Positions 9,257 to 18,800 of a stretch of 64,000 nt of DNA are shown piece by piece. The stretch lies in contig NZ_KB899264.1 of assembly GCF_000378105.1 (NCBI RefSeq), positions 1-64,000 of the forward strand, given 5' to 3'. A program made the translations under genes and the position numbers. The notes beneath the pieces are model-generated. The model worked only from the letters and a program-made list of their open reading frames with translations, ran no database searches and was not told where the DNA came from. This DNA comes from Rubritalea marina DSM 17716. GTDB lineage: Bacteria > Verrucomicrobiota > Verrucomicrobiia > Verrucomicrobiales > Akkermansiaceae. Every line of letters begins with the position of its first letter. Within the stretch, counting starts at the first letter, position 1.

Positions 9257-11392
9257 ATGATGAATGCTAATAATCCTATGACCCCTGGGGTCTATACGGT
9301 TGAGAAAAGTGCTTTCCCACCCGCTGTTGCAGAGGTACCGACTGCAATCCCAGCCTTTATCGGCTACACCGAGTTTGCCACTAAAAATGGCAAGCCGCTC
9401 ACCGAGCCGCTCTTGATTCAGTCCATGGCTGAGTACAACCAACACTTCGGTGGACCACCACCATTCCAGTACCCGATCCAGAAGCTCACTCCGCCGAGCC
9501 CAGGCGTGGCGCCAGCCGGCTACGACTTCGAAATCAATGACAATTATTACAAGGTAGGTCAGGCCGGCCCAGGAAATACCTTCTACCTCTATCACTGTCT
9601 TCAGCTGTTCTATCAAAACGGTGGCGGCCCGTGCTACATCGCCTCTGTAGGCACCTACTTTTCCACTGCGCCGAGCCTCACTCCGGGAGCTCCGCCAGAG
9701 GTGAGTCCCACCATTCCAGACAAGGATCACTTCCTCGATGGCCTTGCGATGCTGCCACGCATCCAGGACCCGAAGCCCACCATGATCCTCACCCCGGACT
9801 CCCTGGTCCTCGATCAAGCAGACTACTACACCGTGCAGGAGCAAGTACTCATGCAGTGTGGCGAGCTCAAGGACCGCGTCGGCATCATCGATGTCTACGA
9901 CGGCAACCTCACCAACGAGGACGCCGGCGTCATCGACAACTTCCGTAACATGATTGGCAACAACAACATGAGCTACGGAATCTCTTACTACCCATTCCTC
10001 GACACCACCATCGTAGAAGCCAGCCAGGTGACCTACGCCAACGTCGACCAAAGCAAGAGCAACCCAGACGCCACCGCACTCACCGACATCTTCCCTGGCG
10101 CCCAGGCCCTCAATAGCTTGGCCTCCATGACCGAAGACCTCAAGAATGTGGAGCAGCTCACCATCCCAGCGCCGTACAACTTTGGCAATGCGACCCCGCC
10201 GAGCAGTGTGCCATCTAAGGCAACTCCTGGTGTGGGACCGTATCCTAACTGGAATGTGGCCTTCAGCGCAGCAACCCCGCCGACTCCAACAGACTTCGCC
10301 AGCAACCTCAGATGGCAACTCAACGTGATCTACTCGATGGCCTTCACCCTGAGCCAGCTTGGGGCGAACAAGTCTCTTCCTTACCCATCCGTGAAGATCA
10401 GCTCACAGGACCTCATCAGCGGCATTGATGCGATGATGAAGCCATCTGGCTACCTCGCAGGCTTGCTCTACGGCTTGGCTCCATTCGATTCAAACTTCGT
10501 GACAACCGGCGGCAAGAAGGGCCTCGGAATCCTCACTAGCAGCACCCTTCCAAAGGCGTGCTCAACTGTAGCTGGTTCCAAGGCTCCTACGATCTCCACC
10601 GCGAATCCGTATCCTGCCACAGCCACCACACCGGCGACCCAGTACGGCATCATCAATGCGCAGATTAAAAAGGTCTTCGCCGCGATGAGCAATGCCATCA
10701 GCCAGGTGACCACACTCGCGAACACCTTGCTCACACAGTACAACACCTCGTTCGAAAATCAGAATTCGGACTACAAGAACCTCATGGCCGGCATTGCCAA
10801 GGAAGCTTCCTTGCTCCCTCCTGGCCCTGCGCTCGCAGGGGTGATGACCATGGTGGATGATAGCGAAGGCGTCTGGGTTTCCCCAGCCAACATCAACATC
10901 AACTCCGTCACCCAACCAGCGGTTTCTATCAACAACGACGAGCAAGCTAGTCTCAACGTCGACGTCATCGCCGGCAAATCAATCAACGCCATCCGCGCCT
11001 TCACCGGCCGCGGCCCTGCCATCATCTGGGGTGCTCGCACCCTCGACGGCAATAGCCTCGACTGGCGCTACGTATCGATCCGACGCACCATGATCATGAT
11101 CGAACAATCCGTGGCCAACGCCGCGTTCCAGTTCGTCTTCGCCCTCAACAACGCCTCCACATGGAAGACCGTTGAAGGCATGATCTCTAACTTCCTCCAC
11201 AACCTCTGGAGCGCAGGCTGCCTCCAAGGCGCCTCACCTGCAGACGCCTACTCGGTATCCGTTGGCCTCGGTAGCACCATGACTCCTGTCGATATCCTCG
11301 AGGGCATCATGCGCGTGGAAGTCAAGGTGGCCATCGTCCACCCAGCTGAGTTCATCATCATCACCTATGAACAAGAAATGGCGAAGAGCTAA
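9257..11392 (+). CDS. eCIS contractile sheath protein (Pvc2-4 family)
   Basis: Contractile tail sheath subunit. The N-terminus has the signature MTPGVYTVEK...FPPAVAEVPTAIPAFIGYTE; the C-terminus has GKSINAIRAFTGRGPAIIWGARTLDGNS, DWRYVSIRRTMIMIEQS and the final strand VKVAIVHPAEFIIITYEQ that interlocks neighbouring subunits. I chose the ATG at 9257, just before the conserved TPGVY segment; a TTG at 9194 would add 21 residues. At 711 aa it is clearly longer than the usual 350-480 aa. The extra sequence lies in the middle (nt about 10030-10790), a surface domain position in known sheaths. Only one sheath gene is present, whereas Afp/PVC have three. Confidence 0.93.
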   Translation: MMNANNPMTPGVYTVEKSAFPPAVAEVPTAIPAFIGYTEFATKNGKPLTEPLLIQSMAEYNQHFGGPPPFQYPIQKLTPPSPGVAPAGYDFEINDNYYKVGQAGPGNTFYLYHCLQLFYQNGGGPCYIASVGTYFSTAPSLTPGAPPEVSPTIPDKDHFLDGLAMLPRIQDPKPTMILTPDSLVLDQADYYTVQEQVLMQCGELKDRVGIIDVYDGNLTNEDAGVIDNFRNMIGNNNMSYGISYYPFLDTTIVEASQVTYANVDQSKSNPDATALTDIFPGAQALNSLASMTEDLKNVEQLTIPAPYNFGNATPPSSVPSKATPGVGPYPNWNVAFSAATPPTPTDFASNLRWQLNVIYSMAFTLSQLGANKSLPYPSVKISSQDLISGIDAMMKPSGYLAGLLYGLAPFDSNFVTTGGKKGLGILTSSTLPKACSTVAGSKAPTISTANPYPATATTPATQYGIINAQIKKVFAAMSNAISQVTTLANTLLTQYNTSFENQNSDYKNLMAGIAKEASLLPPGPALAGVMTMVDDSEGVWVSPANININSVTQPAVSINNDEQASLNVDVIAGKSINAIRAFTGRGPAIIWGARTLDGNSLDWRYVSIRRTMIMIEQSVANAAFQFVFALNNASTWKTVEGMISNFLHNLWSAGCLQGASPADAYSVSVGLGSTMTPVDILEGIMRVEVKVAIVHPAEFIIITYEQEMAKS

Positions 11393-11441
11393 CAAGCTCG
11401 GCTACTCACTAACAATCTATAACATTTCACACTAAGCAATT

Positions 11442-11906
11442 ATGTCCACAGACGGCAGCAAAGAAAATGCGATTTGGCCAATGCCACAGTTCTACTTCCA
11501 AGTGAAGTGGGGCTCTACCGAGATCAACTTCTCAGAGATCAGTGGTCTCGATAACGAGGCTCAGATCATCGAATACCGCCACGGCAACAGTCCGGTATTC
11601 TACCCAATCAAAATGCCAGGTTTGGGTAAGGTAAACAACGTCACCATGAAGCGTGGCGTGTTCGTTGGCGACAACACCTTCTGGGAGTGGTTCTCCAAGA
11701 TCAAACTCAACACCGTAGCCCGTGTCACCGTGACCATCAGCCTCCTCAATGAAGCTGGTAAACCAACCATGACATGGACCCTGCGCAATGCTTGGCCAAC
11801 CAAGATTACCAGCACGGGAATGAAATCCGATGACAGCTCGGCCGCCATCGATCAGCTCGACGTGGCCTTCGAGACCATGGAGATCGCGAACCAAAACAAC
11901 GCATAA
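11442..11906 (+). CDS. eCIS inner tube protein (Pvc1-like, T4 gp19 family)
   Basis: A 154-aa tube protein of the phage T4 gp19/Pvc1 family, expected to stack as hexameric rings inside the sheath. Visible family features are the opening PxPQFYFQVKWG strand, the INFSEISGLDNEAQIIEYRHGN turn, the PGLGKVNNVTMKRGV segment, WFSKIK, and the final acidic IDQLDVAFETMEI strand. It follows the sheath by 49 bp. Gene order (sheath before tube) differs from Afp/PVC, where the tube comes first. Confidence 0.92.
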   Translation: MSTDGSKENAIWPMPQFYFQVKWGSTEINFSEISGLDNEAQIIEYRHGNSPVFYPIKMPGLGKVNNVTMKRGVFVGDNTFWEWFSKIKLNTVARVTVTISLLNEAGKPTMTWTLRNAWPTKITSTGMKSDDSSAAIDQLDVAFETMEIANQNNA

Positions 11907-11917
11907 GCCGAGTCCCC

Positions 11918-12379
11918 TTGTCAGGTTCATCCTCAGGTAGCGCTTTGTACCCCGCCGTTAACTTCCACTTCGATGTGAAGTTCAATGGCGGGGACATTAA
12001 CGCCGAGGGTGGCTTCCAACAAGTCTCAGGACTCGAAGCCAAGTTAGGTACCGAAAAGGTGAAGTCGGGAGGCCCCACACCATTCTTCGACCTACCAAGT
12101 CCAGCGTCTTACCAAAACCTCAAACTCACCCGCGGAGTCATGAAAGGCTCCTCACTCAGGCACTGGGTCACTCAAGCCATTTATAACTTCGAGTTCACCC
12201 CGATCACAGTAACAATAATTCTGCTAGACGAAGAGCAGAATCCGATTATTACTTGGACCGCCTACGACGCTTGGCCGGTTTCTTGGAAGGTGGACGACCT
12301 CAATTCTGAGAGCGGCAAGGTAGCCATCGAGACCTTTGAGCTAGCTTTCAGTAGGCTCACCACAAAATTTAAAACCTAA
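11918..12379 (+). CDS. eCIS second tube protein (Pvc5-like, T4 gp19 family)
   Basis: A 153-aa paralogue of the preceding tube protein, with NFHFDVKF, FQQVSGLEAKLGTEKVKSGG, LKLTRGVMKG, WTAYDAWPVSW and the terminal IETFELAFSRL strand. The pattern corresponds to Pvc5/Afp5, the tube-initiator ring that joins the spike/hub to the main tube. The start is a TTG at 11918, 11 bp after the previous stop; no in-frame ATG precedes the conserved region, so a non-ATG start is needed. Assignment as Pvc5 rather than Pvc1 rests on order (second tube gene, just before Pvc6/7) and is fairly safe. Confidence 0.88.
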   Translation: MSGSSSGSALYPAVNFHFDVKFNGGDINAEGGFQQVSGLEAKLGTEKVKSGGPTPFFDLPSPASYQNLKLTRGVMKGSSLRHWVTQAIYNFEFTPITVTIILLDEEQNPIITWTAYDAWPVSWKVDDLNSESGKVAIETFELAFSRLTTKFKT

Positions 12380-12406
12380 GGCTTTCTAGCAAGTTCCCAC
12401 TCATTC

Positions 12407-12604
12407 ATGCCTGTAGAAATTAGAGAAGTGATCATCCGGGCAGAAGTGACCCAGGCTCAGCAACCGAGCAGCTTTGCAGCGGCTCCCCCCTCGCAGCTCA
12501 CGCCGGAGATGAAACGCCAAATCAGCAACATTTGCGCGGAAGAGATCAAGCAAGCCAAAGAGAAGATCCAAGGCCAGATGAGCGTGGATCGATTTGAGCG
12601 ATAG
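12407..12604 (+). CDS. DUF5908 small eCIS protein (Pvc6-like)
   Basis: A 65-aa protein with the diagnostic DUF5908 opening MPVEIREVIIRAEV followed by a Gln/Pro/Ala linker and a charged helix (residues 32-58). In Afp/PVC clusters this small protein sits between the tube-initiator gene and the LysM/CIS tube gene, exactly as here (6 bp before the next start). Its role in particles is not settled; it is a reliable marker of eCIS loci. Confidence 0.85.
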   Translation: MPVEIREVIIRAEVTQAQQPSSFAAAPPSQLTPEMKRQISNICAEEIKQAKEKIQGQMSVDRFER

Positions 12605-12609
12605 TCGCT

Positions 12610-13281
12610 ATGCCAGAGCAACTCACCATCACCGCCTACAAGGACTACAACTACACCGACACTACCGGCAAGTTTGAGGTCTTGGTGAATCCGGCTAACT
12701 ACGACACCAAGCAAAGCATCCAGTACGCTGAAGAGCAGGCGCTGGGCAGCCCCGGCTCCGAGCCTCGCTTTCAGAGCATTCCTTCAGAAGACTGCAAGCT
12801 CACCCTACTCTTCGATGGCACCGGCATCATTCCCTCGCCACCTGCCAGCCTCAAAGGCAAATCAGTTCCCGAGCAAATTGACGCTTTCCTCAAAGTCACT
12901 TCCGACTACTCGGGCAACATCCACAGCCCACCACCCCTAGAGCTGGTGTGGTCGGACTTCACCTTCAAAGGCGTGCTCGCCGACATGAAGGTGAACTACA
13001 AGATCTTCAAGCCCGATGGCACCCCGGTGCGCGCCGAGGTAGACGCCACCTTCAAGACCGCTTCCTCCACCCAGGAGTCCTTGCTGCAGGCAAAAAAGTC
13101 GTCGCCCGACATGACCCACATCAAGACCATGAAGGCGCAGCAAAGCATCCAACATTTCTGCCAACAAATCTACGGCGGTGAGAACTACTTCGTCCAAGTA
13201 GCCACGGCCAATCAGCTCGACCACCTGCGCGGCAACAAAGTCGGTCAGCAGTTGGTCTTCCCGCCACTCGTCAACAAGTAA
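12610..13281 (+). CDS. CIS tube/LysM baseplate protein (Pvc7-like)
   Basis: A 223-aa protein of the contractile injection system tube protein family (Afp7/Pvc7, related to T4 gp53 and LysM proteins). Family hallmarks are FEVLVNPANYDTK near residue 25, the SEDCKLTLLFDGTG strand pair, a PPPLELVWSDFTFKGVLADM block near 115, YKIFKPDGTPVRAEVDATF, and a C-terminal LysM-like segment (about 165-223) ending in GQQLVFPPL. It is thought to glue the tube initiator and spike to the baseplate. Only 2 bp separate it from the spike gene. Confidence 0.92.
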   Translation: MPEQLTITAYKDYNYTDTTGKFEVLVNPANYDTKQSIQYAEEQALGSPGSEPRFQSIPSEDCKLTLLFDGTGIIPSPPASLKGKSVPEQIDAFLKVTSDYSGNIHSPPPLELVWSDFTFKGVLADMKVNYKIFKPDGTPVRAEVDATFKTASSTQESLLQAKKSSPDMTHIKTMKAQQSIQHFCQQIYGGENYFVQVATANQLDHLRGNKVGQQLVFPPLVNK

Positions 13282-13283
13282 CA

Positions 13284-15080
13284 ATGACCGTCAAAAACAA
13301 AGAAATTGTTACTACCAAGATCTTGGTGAGCGGCTCGGCCATTGCCGACACGATCCAGGTGAAGGAGATCCAGGTGCAATCGAGTCTAAACCGCATCGCC
13401 GGAGCACGGATTGTCATCCTCGATGGCTCACCCGCCAAAGCCACCTTCGAGGTCAGCAGCGGCAGCACCTTCGTGCCGGGAAACAAGATCGAAATCCAAG
13501 CCGGCTTCGGCACCCAAACCAAGACGATTTTCAAGGGCCTGATCACTGCGCAGTCCATCTCAGCCATGCAAGATCGCGGCTCCGAGCTCGTCGTAGAATG
13601 CCGAAATGAAGCACTCAAAATGACGCTCGGACGCAAGAGCGGTGCCTTCACCAAGCAAAGCGATAGCGACGTGATGAGCACCCTAGCCTCGCGCAATGGA
13701 GTCAGCGCCACCGTCAAATCCACCACCCCTGAGCTTGAGCAATTGGTGCAGTATTGCTGCACCGACTGGGACTTCCTTCTCACCCGCGCGGAGGTCAATA
13801 GCTTGGTGGTCGTGACCGACGACGACAAAGTCACCGTCGCCGCGCCGGAGACCGGCAGCTCCGTGCTCACCCTCACCTACGGCGACGACATCGTTTCGAT
13901 TGAAAGCACCATGAGTGCCGCACATCAGTTAGAATCTGTTTCGGCACAATGTTGGGATTACTCTTCGCAGCAAATGGTGACTGCCAACGCCACCTCGCCA
14001 AGCGTGCCAAGCCAGGGCAACATCACCGGCGACACCCTCTCTGAAGTCCTCTCCCCGAAGAAGGTCAACCTCGTCACCACCTCGAGGTTAGAGACGCAAT
14101 CGCTTACGAACTGGGCCAGTGGCGAATTCCTCAAATCGCGCCTTTCAAAGATCCGCGGCACGGTCAAATCCTTTGGAAATTCCGATGTCAAAGCCAACAC
14201 CGTCATCACCCTCAAGGGCCTTGGCGATCGCTTCAATGGCGACGCCTTTGTCTCTGGTGTGGAGCACCGTATCGAGGACGGCAACTGGTGGACCCAGATC
14301 ACCACTGGGCTCAACCCACGCTGGTTCGCCGAAGAAATGGAGCCGAGCTACCGCCCAGCCGCAGGCCTCTTGCCCGGCATCCGCGGGCTTCAAAACGCCA
14401 TAGTCAAGGCCATCACTCAGGACCCCGACAATCAGATCCGCGTGCAAGTCACCGTGCAAAGCATGACTGCCGACTCCGAGTCGGGCGAGCTCTGGGCACG
14501 CTGGACGCAGCCCTACGCCACCAATGGCGCAGGCTTCTTCTTCATGCCTGAAATTGGGGATGAAGTGATCGTCGCCTTCCTCAATGAGGACCCGCGCTTC
14601 CCAGTGATTCTCGGCAGCCTCTACAGTAGCCAGATGTCGCCACCCACCCAGCCTGCGGATGACAATCCGATCAAAACCATCGTCACCAAAGAGAAGCTGA
14701 CCATGGAGATGGACGACAAGAATAAGGTCATCACCATCAAGACCCCCGGCAACAACCAATGCATCCTCAGCGATAAGGATCAGTCGATTACCATCGAGGA
14801 TCAAAACAACAACAAAATCACCATGAGCTCGAGTGGTATCGAGATCAAAAGCGCCAGCGACATCACCCTCAATGCCACCGGCGAACTCAAGGTCAAGGCC
14901 GCAAGCCTCAGCGCTAGCTACGAAGGCGAAGCCCAGATCAGCGCCGATGCTGCGATGACCATCAAGGGCCTCGATCTCAACCTCACAGGAGATGCTTCAT
15001 TCAAGACCTCCGCCCCGCAGGGACAGGTCTCCGCTGATGCCGTCTTGACTCTTCAAGGGGGCATGATCAACATAAACTAA
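13284..15080 (+). CDS. VgrG-like central spike (Pvc8)
   Basis: A 598-aa gp27-gp5 (VgrG) fusion-type spike. Residues 1-330 correspond to the gp27-like hub, including the VQYCCTDWDFLLTRAEVN block that is typical of VgrG/GpD. About 365-455 form the gp5 OB-fold (VRVQVTVQSM, ELWARWTQPYA, GFFFMPEIGDEVIVAFLNEDPRFPVILGSLY). After about 475 come repeated KI/TM/I strands of a gp5-type beta-helix. No extra C-terminal effector domain is visible: the chain ends in the needle. The PAAR tip gene follows after 22 bp. Confidence 0.93.
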   Translation: MTVKNKEIVTTKILVSGSAIADTIQVKEIQVQSSLNRIAGARIVILDGSPAKATFEVSSGSTFVPGNKIEIQAGFGTQTKTIFKGLITAQSISAMQDRGSELVVECRNEALKMTLGRKSGAFTKQSDSDVMSTLASRNGVSATVKSTTPELEQLVQYCCTDWDFLLTRAEVNSLVVVTDDDKVTVAAPETGSSVLTLTYGDDIVSIESTMSAAHQLESVSAQCWDYSSQQMVTANATSPSVPSQGNITGDTLSEVLSPKKVNLVTTSRLETQSLTNWASGEFLKSRLSKIRGTVKSFGNSDVKANTVITLKGLGDRFNGDAFVSGVEHRIEDGNWWTQITTGLNPRWFAEEMEPSYRPAAGLLPGIRGLQNAIVKAITQDPDNQIRVQVTVQSMTADSESGELWARWTQPYATNGAGFFFMPEIGDEVIVAFLNEDPRFPVILGSLYSSQMSPPTQPADDNPIKTIVTKEKLTMEMDDKNKVITIKTPGNNQCILSDKDQSITIEDQNNNKITMSSSGIEIKSASDITLNATGELKVKAASLSASYEGEAQISADAAMTIKGLDLNLTGDASFKTSAPQGQVSADAVLTLQGGMININ

Positions 15081-15102
15081 CAAATACTAACAAAACCCAA
15101 CA

Positions 15103-15402
15103 ATGCCTCCAGCAGCAACCATCACCAGCATGCATGTGTGTCCGCAAGTGACGCCAGGATTGCCCCCCATACCGCACGTGGGTGGGCCAGTGCTCGGGCC
15201 TGGAGAACCGACAGTATTGATCAGTGGCATGCCGGCAGCGCGCGTGGGTGACATGGCTCTCTGCGTGGGTCCGCCCGACAGCATTGCTTCAGGCTCTGCC
15301 ACGGTGATGATCGGCGGTAGCCCAGCGGCTTTCCTTGGCAGCGAAACCGAGCACGGCGGCACCATTGTGGTGGGAATCCCTAACGTGATGATCGGCGCAT
15401 GA
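15103..15402 (+). CDS. PAAR-repeat spike tip (Pvc10-like)
   Basis: A 99-aa stand-alone PAAR protein, with the repeated PxxPHVGGPVxGPG, MPAARVGD and GGSPAAFLGSETEHGG motifs of the conical spike tip and conserved His/Cys ligands for the metal at the apex. No appended toxin domain. It overlaps the gp25 gene by 4 bp (ATGA). Confidence 0.93.
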   Translation: MPPAATITSMHVCPQVTPGLPPIPHVGGPVLGPGEPTVLISGMPAARVGDMALCVGPPDSIASGSATVMIGGSPAAFLGSETEHGGTIVVGIPNVMIGA

Positions 15403-15824
15403 GTGCAGCAGAAGACAAAATCATAGGCTCCAGTTGGGCCTTCCCGCCGCGCTTCAACCAGCACGAACAATCCGCGGTGATGGTCACTGGCGCGGACAAC
15501 ATCGCCCAAAGTTTGAATGTGCTCTTTGGCACCCAACGCGGCGAACGCCTGCTCGTGCAGGAATACGGCTGCGACCTTTCTTCACTGATCTACCGCCCCG
15601 TCAGCGCTTCCACTGCTGCGACTCTGAAGAACCAAATCGAACGCGCCATCGTACTCTACGAACCGCGCATCATTCTGCAGAAGCTAGTGATAGACACTAG
15701 CGACAGCATCAATGGCAAGGTCAGCATCCGTATCGACTGGATCGAGGAGAAAACCAACAACCGCCGCAACATGGTATTCCCATTCTACGCGGCTGAAGGA
15801 ACGCTCATCCCAGCCAAGTCCTAG
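15399..15824 (+). CDS. gp25-like baseplate wedge protein (Pvc9)
   Basis: A 141-aa member of the gp25/lysozyme-like wedge family, without lysozyme activity by family knowledge. The conserved core is FGTQRGERLLVQEYGCDLSSL (residues about 48-68), containing the RGER(x)7GC/LxxL signature that nucleates sheath assembly, followed by an EPRIILQKL segment near 95. It is translationally coupled to the PAAR gene; the Pvc11 gene starts 32 bp downstream. Confidence 0.93.
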   Translation: MSAAEDKIIGSSWAFPPRFNQHEQSAVMVTGADNIAQSLNVLFGTQRGERLLVQEYGCDLSSLIYRPVSASTAATLKNQIERAIVLYEPRIILQKLVIDTSDSINGKVSIRIDWIEEKTNNRRNMVFPFYAAEGTLIPAKS

Positions 15825-15856
15825 CGTCTAACCCACGATGACTCCCCGCCACCACG

Positions 15857-18800
15857 ATGCAGCAACGCCCAACCGGAACCACTCAATCAGCTCGCCTATC
15901 TGCGCAAGATATGGCGGTGGTTCCGAGCGTGGTCGACAGCTCTGAAGCACAGTTTCTCAACTTCGTGCAGGACTTCGCCAAGGTCCTCAAATACTGGAAT
16001 GCTCAGGGCAACACCGAGGGCAACTGGCAGCCCTTCTTCCGCTCAGATGTGAGCTTTGTCCTCGCAGACATCGGACGCTATCAAGTCGCCCCGGTGCGCA
16101 AGGCGATGCGTGCACTAAAGAAGCGCTTTCTAGCTACCACGCGCTACCCAGAACAGGAACAATTGCTCGTAGAATTCTATGAGCTGCTCCTCACCGAGGC
16201 GCAGACTCTCGGCCAGTGGTACGATCGGCTTTCCACGGCGAACAATGCGGACTCGGGCCTCAATGACTTCTTCATCGAGCGCACTCGGAGTAACCTCCAC
16301 GGCGGCTTCCAATCCTTTCTCAGCAGCTACGATGTCCTCTGCAGTAGCCTCGACACCTTGCCCAACAAACTGGCCGGCAAGGACATCTCGCAGATCACGC
16401 AGAACGTCATCATTCTCTTTCAGCCCTTGGTGAACCCGCAGGCTCAAGAAATAAGCTCGCCCGGCAATGGCCAAGCAGCGAACATCGAGAGCTTCTGGAT
16501 CTACTACGAGCAATTACTCCACTCCCTGCTGACCACGATCACCCAGGTGCTGACTGCCACACCAAAGTTCCTACAAGACACGCTCAGTACGCCGAACCAT
16601 AGCCCGCAGGTCGCTTTGCTTCTCGGGTTCTATCAATTAATGGGACCTGCTAGGGAGCAACTCAACCAACTCTCGGCTCGCCAGCTAGACTTCTACCTCA
16701 ACAAGGTACTGCAACAAGCGCCGCTGAGCCACACTCCGGATAGCACCTTCCTTTCCTTCCAAATTGCTAAAGGAACCAGCCCCTTCATCCCTGCGGGCAC
16801 TTCCTTCCTAGCAGGCACTAGCAGCGCGGGAGCTCCGATCCTCTACAATACCGAAAAAGACCTCTCGCTCAATCAGGTCCAACCCAAGGCCTTCCAGACC
16901 GTTTACAACGGCACCAAGAATAACTCTTTAAGGCAGGCGGTACGGGGAACGGTGACTGCCAATCCGATGGCGAACTCGGCAGATGGGCTCGGCGCAAAGA
17001 TCACCCAAAAGCCAGCCTCTTGGCCGACCTTTGGCCTCACCTCCCAGCAGGCACCAAACAACGTGGTCGACAACCCAGCACAGCTCGGCTTTGCCATCGC
17101 CTCCCCCGACCTGTATCTCTCTGATGGTCAGCGCCGCGTCCGATGCTCAGTCTTCACCAAGGACGAGGACATCTCCGCCCTCGCCACCGCCATCAAGTCG
17201 CTGCAGCTTCCGAAGCTCAAAGCGCCGGCTCTGAGCTCCACGCAACAGGCGCAGCTCAATACTTGGAAAGATAAATACCAGCAGGCGATGGAACTGCGGC
17301 AGGAATTGCTCGAACAAATCGATCCCAAGGCCAACCCTGCCGCTGCTCCAAAACCGCCTAGCTCAGACAACCCGGATCCACAGCCTGCAGCCCCCTTCAA
17401 CCCTAACCTCAACCCCTTCGTTGAAGCGCCCGCCCCAGCCCCAGAGAAGAAACCCAAGCATGGATTCCTCAGCAAGCTAGGGAGCTTGTTCCACCACCAT
17501 CACAAGCCGCAACCCAAGCCAGCAAAACAACCTAGCAGCAAAGAAAATGCGCAGAAAAAAGAGGCTCATGCTAAGGCCCTCAAATTCTCACAGCTAGAAC
17601 AAGAATTTGATACTCTAGAGACGACCTTCAATGCAGCCTATCAAGAATGTGTGCGGACGATTTCCAGTATCAGCGGGCGCGACCCACTGCCACTCGATGA
17701 TTGGTTAGACGCCTGCATCGAGTGCGTGATCTTCCAGATCAAGTACCACCTCCTCAACAACCACCACGCAGCCAATGTCACCCATCACGTCCACCCGAAG
17801 CATGACATCCTCCATTCAAGCTTCATCAAGGACCTTCAAAAAACACTAGGCAAAGCACTCAGCCCGAAGGCCGATGCACTGGGCAAGCTCAAGTCCCTCG
17901 CAGACATGACCGGCCACGCAGAGCTTGCCAACAAACTCACAGGAGTCAGCGACAGCCTCAACCAAATCGCGGAAGAAACGACCGGTGAATCACTCAGCAA
18001 AGACCTTGCCTCTGCCTCCAAGATCACCGACTACTTCAAAAAACTCGGGAAAAAACAGACCCCGAAAAAAGCGCAAGCGAGCATCAATGAGGAGATCAAA
18101 CAGGAGCTGCAAAAGCTCGGCGATGAATCCCACACCGAGCAAGTAAAAGACCTTGAGCTCCAATTGATGGAGGCGCTGGATCGCACCAAGGCGGTCACCC
18201 ATTCGATCTTCAGCCAACAATGGTTGGTACAAATGCGCAGGCAGATCCAAGAGCTTGAGACCAAGCTCATCGATGCTTCCACTCACGCTCTAGCAGTCAC
18301 ACCTAGCACCTTCACCCAACAGAAGTGGCAATTGCTCTCAGAGATGGTTCCCTTCCTTCAGCAACTCCAACAAGAACATCCAGCCAGCGCCAAGGCACCC
18401 GGATCTGACGCCGCGGGAAAACCTGCAGCAGCGCCGAAAGAGGAAAAACCCAAAGGGCTCTTTGGTAAGTTAGAGGCCGATGTAACACACGTCGGCGACT
18501 CGGCCATCGCTAAGAAGGCAGAGTCAGAAATCCACGAGCTCACGGACTCGTCACTCGCTCAATCGGTAGAGAAAAAAGCCGAAGGCGTGGTTGAATCCAA
18601 GCTAGGGGGGGCAGTCAGCGCGGGTGTGCATGAGTTAGAGCACCTGATCCCAAAGCACAGCAAGGCGCTCGACGACACCATCAACACCCTAGCACTGGCC
18701 CACAAAGGATGGAGCCACGTCAATGAACTCTTTGGCGACCTAAAAAGCGACGTCAGCAAGCCCCTGCTCAAGCACCTCGAATCGCACGTCACGCCGCAGA

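Noticed and set aside
9122-10318. 398-aa open frame on the minus strand opposite the sheath gene
   Set aside because: It is a shadow of the sheath reading frame: no start signal, no recognisable domain, and low-plausibility composition.
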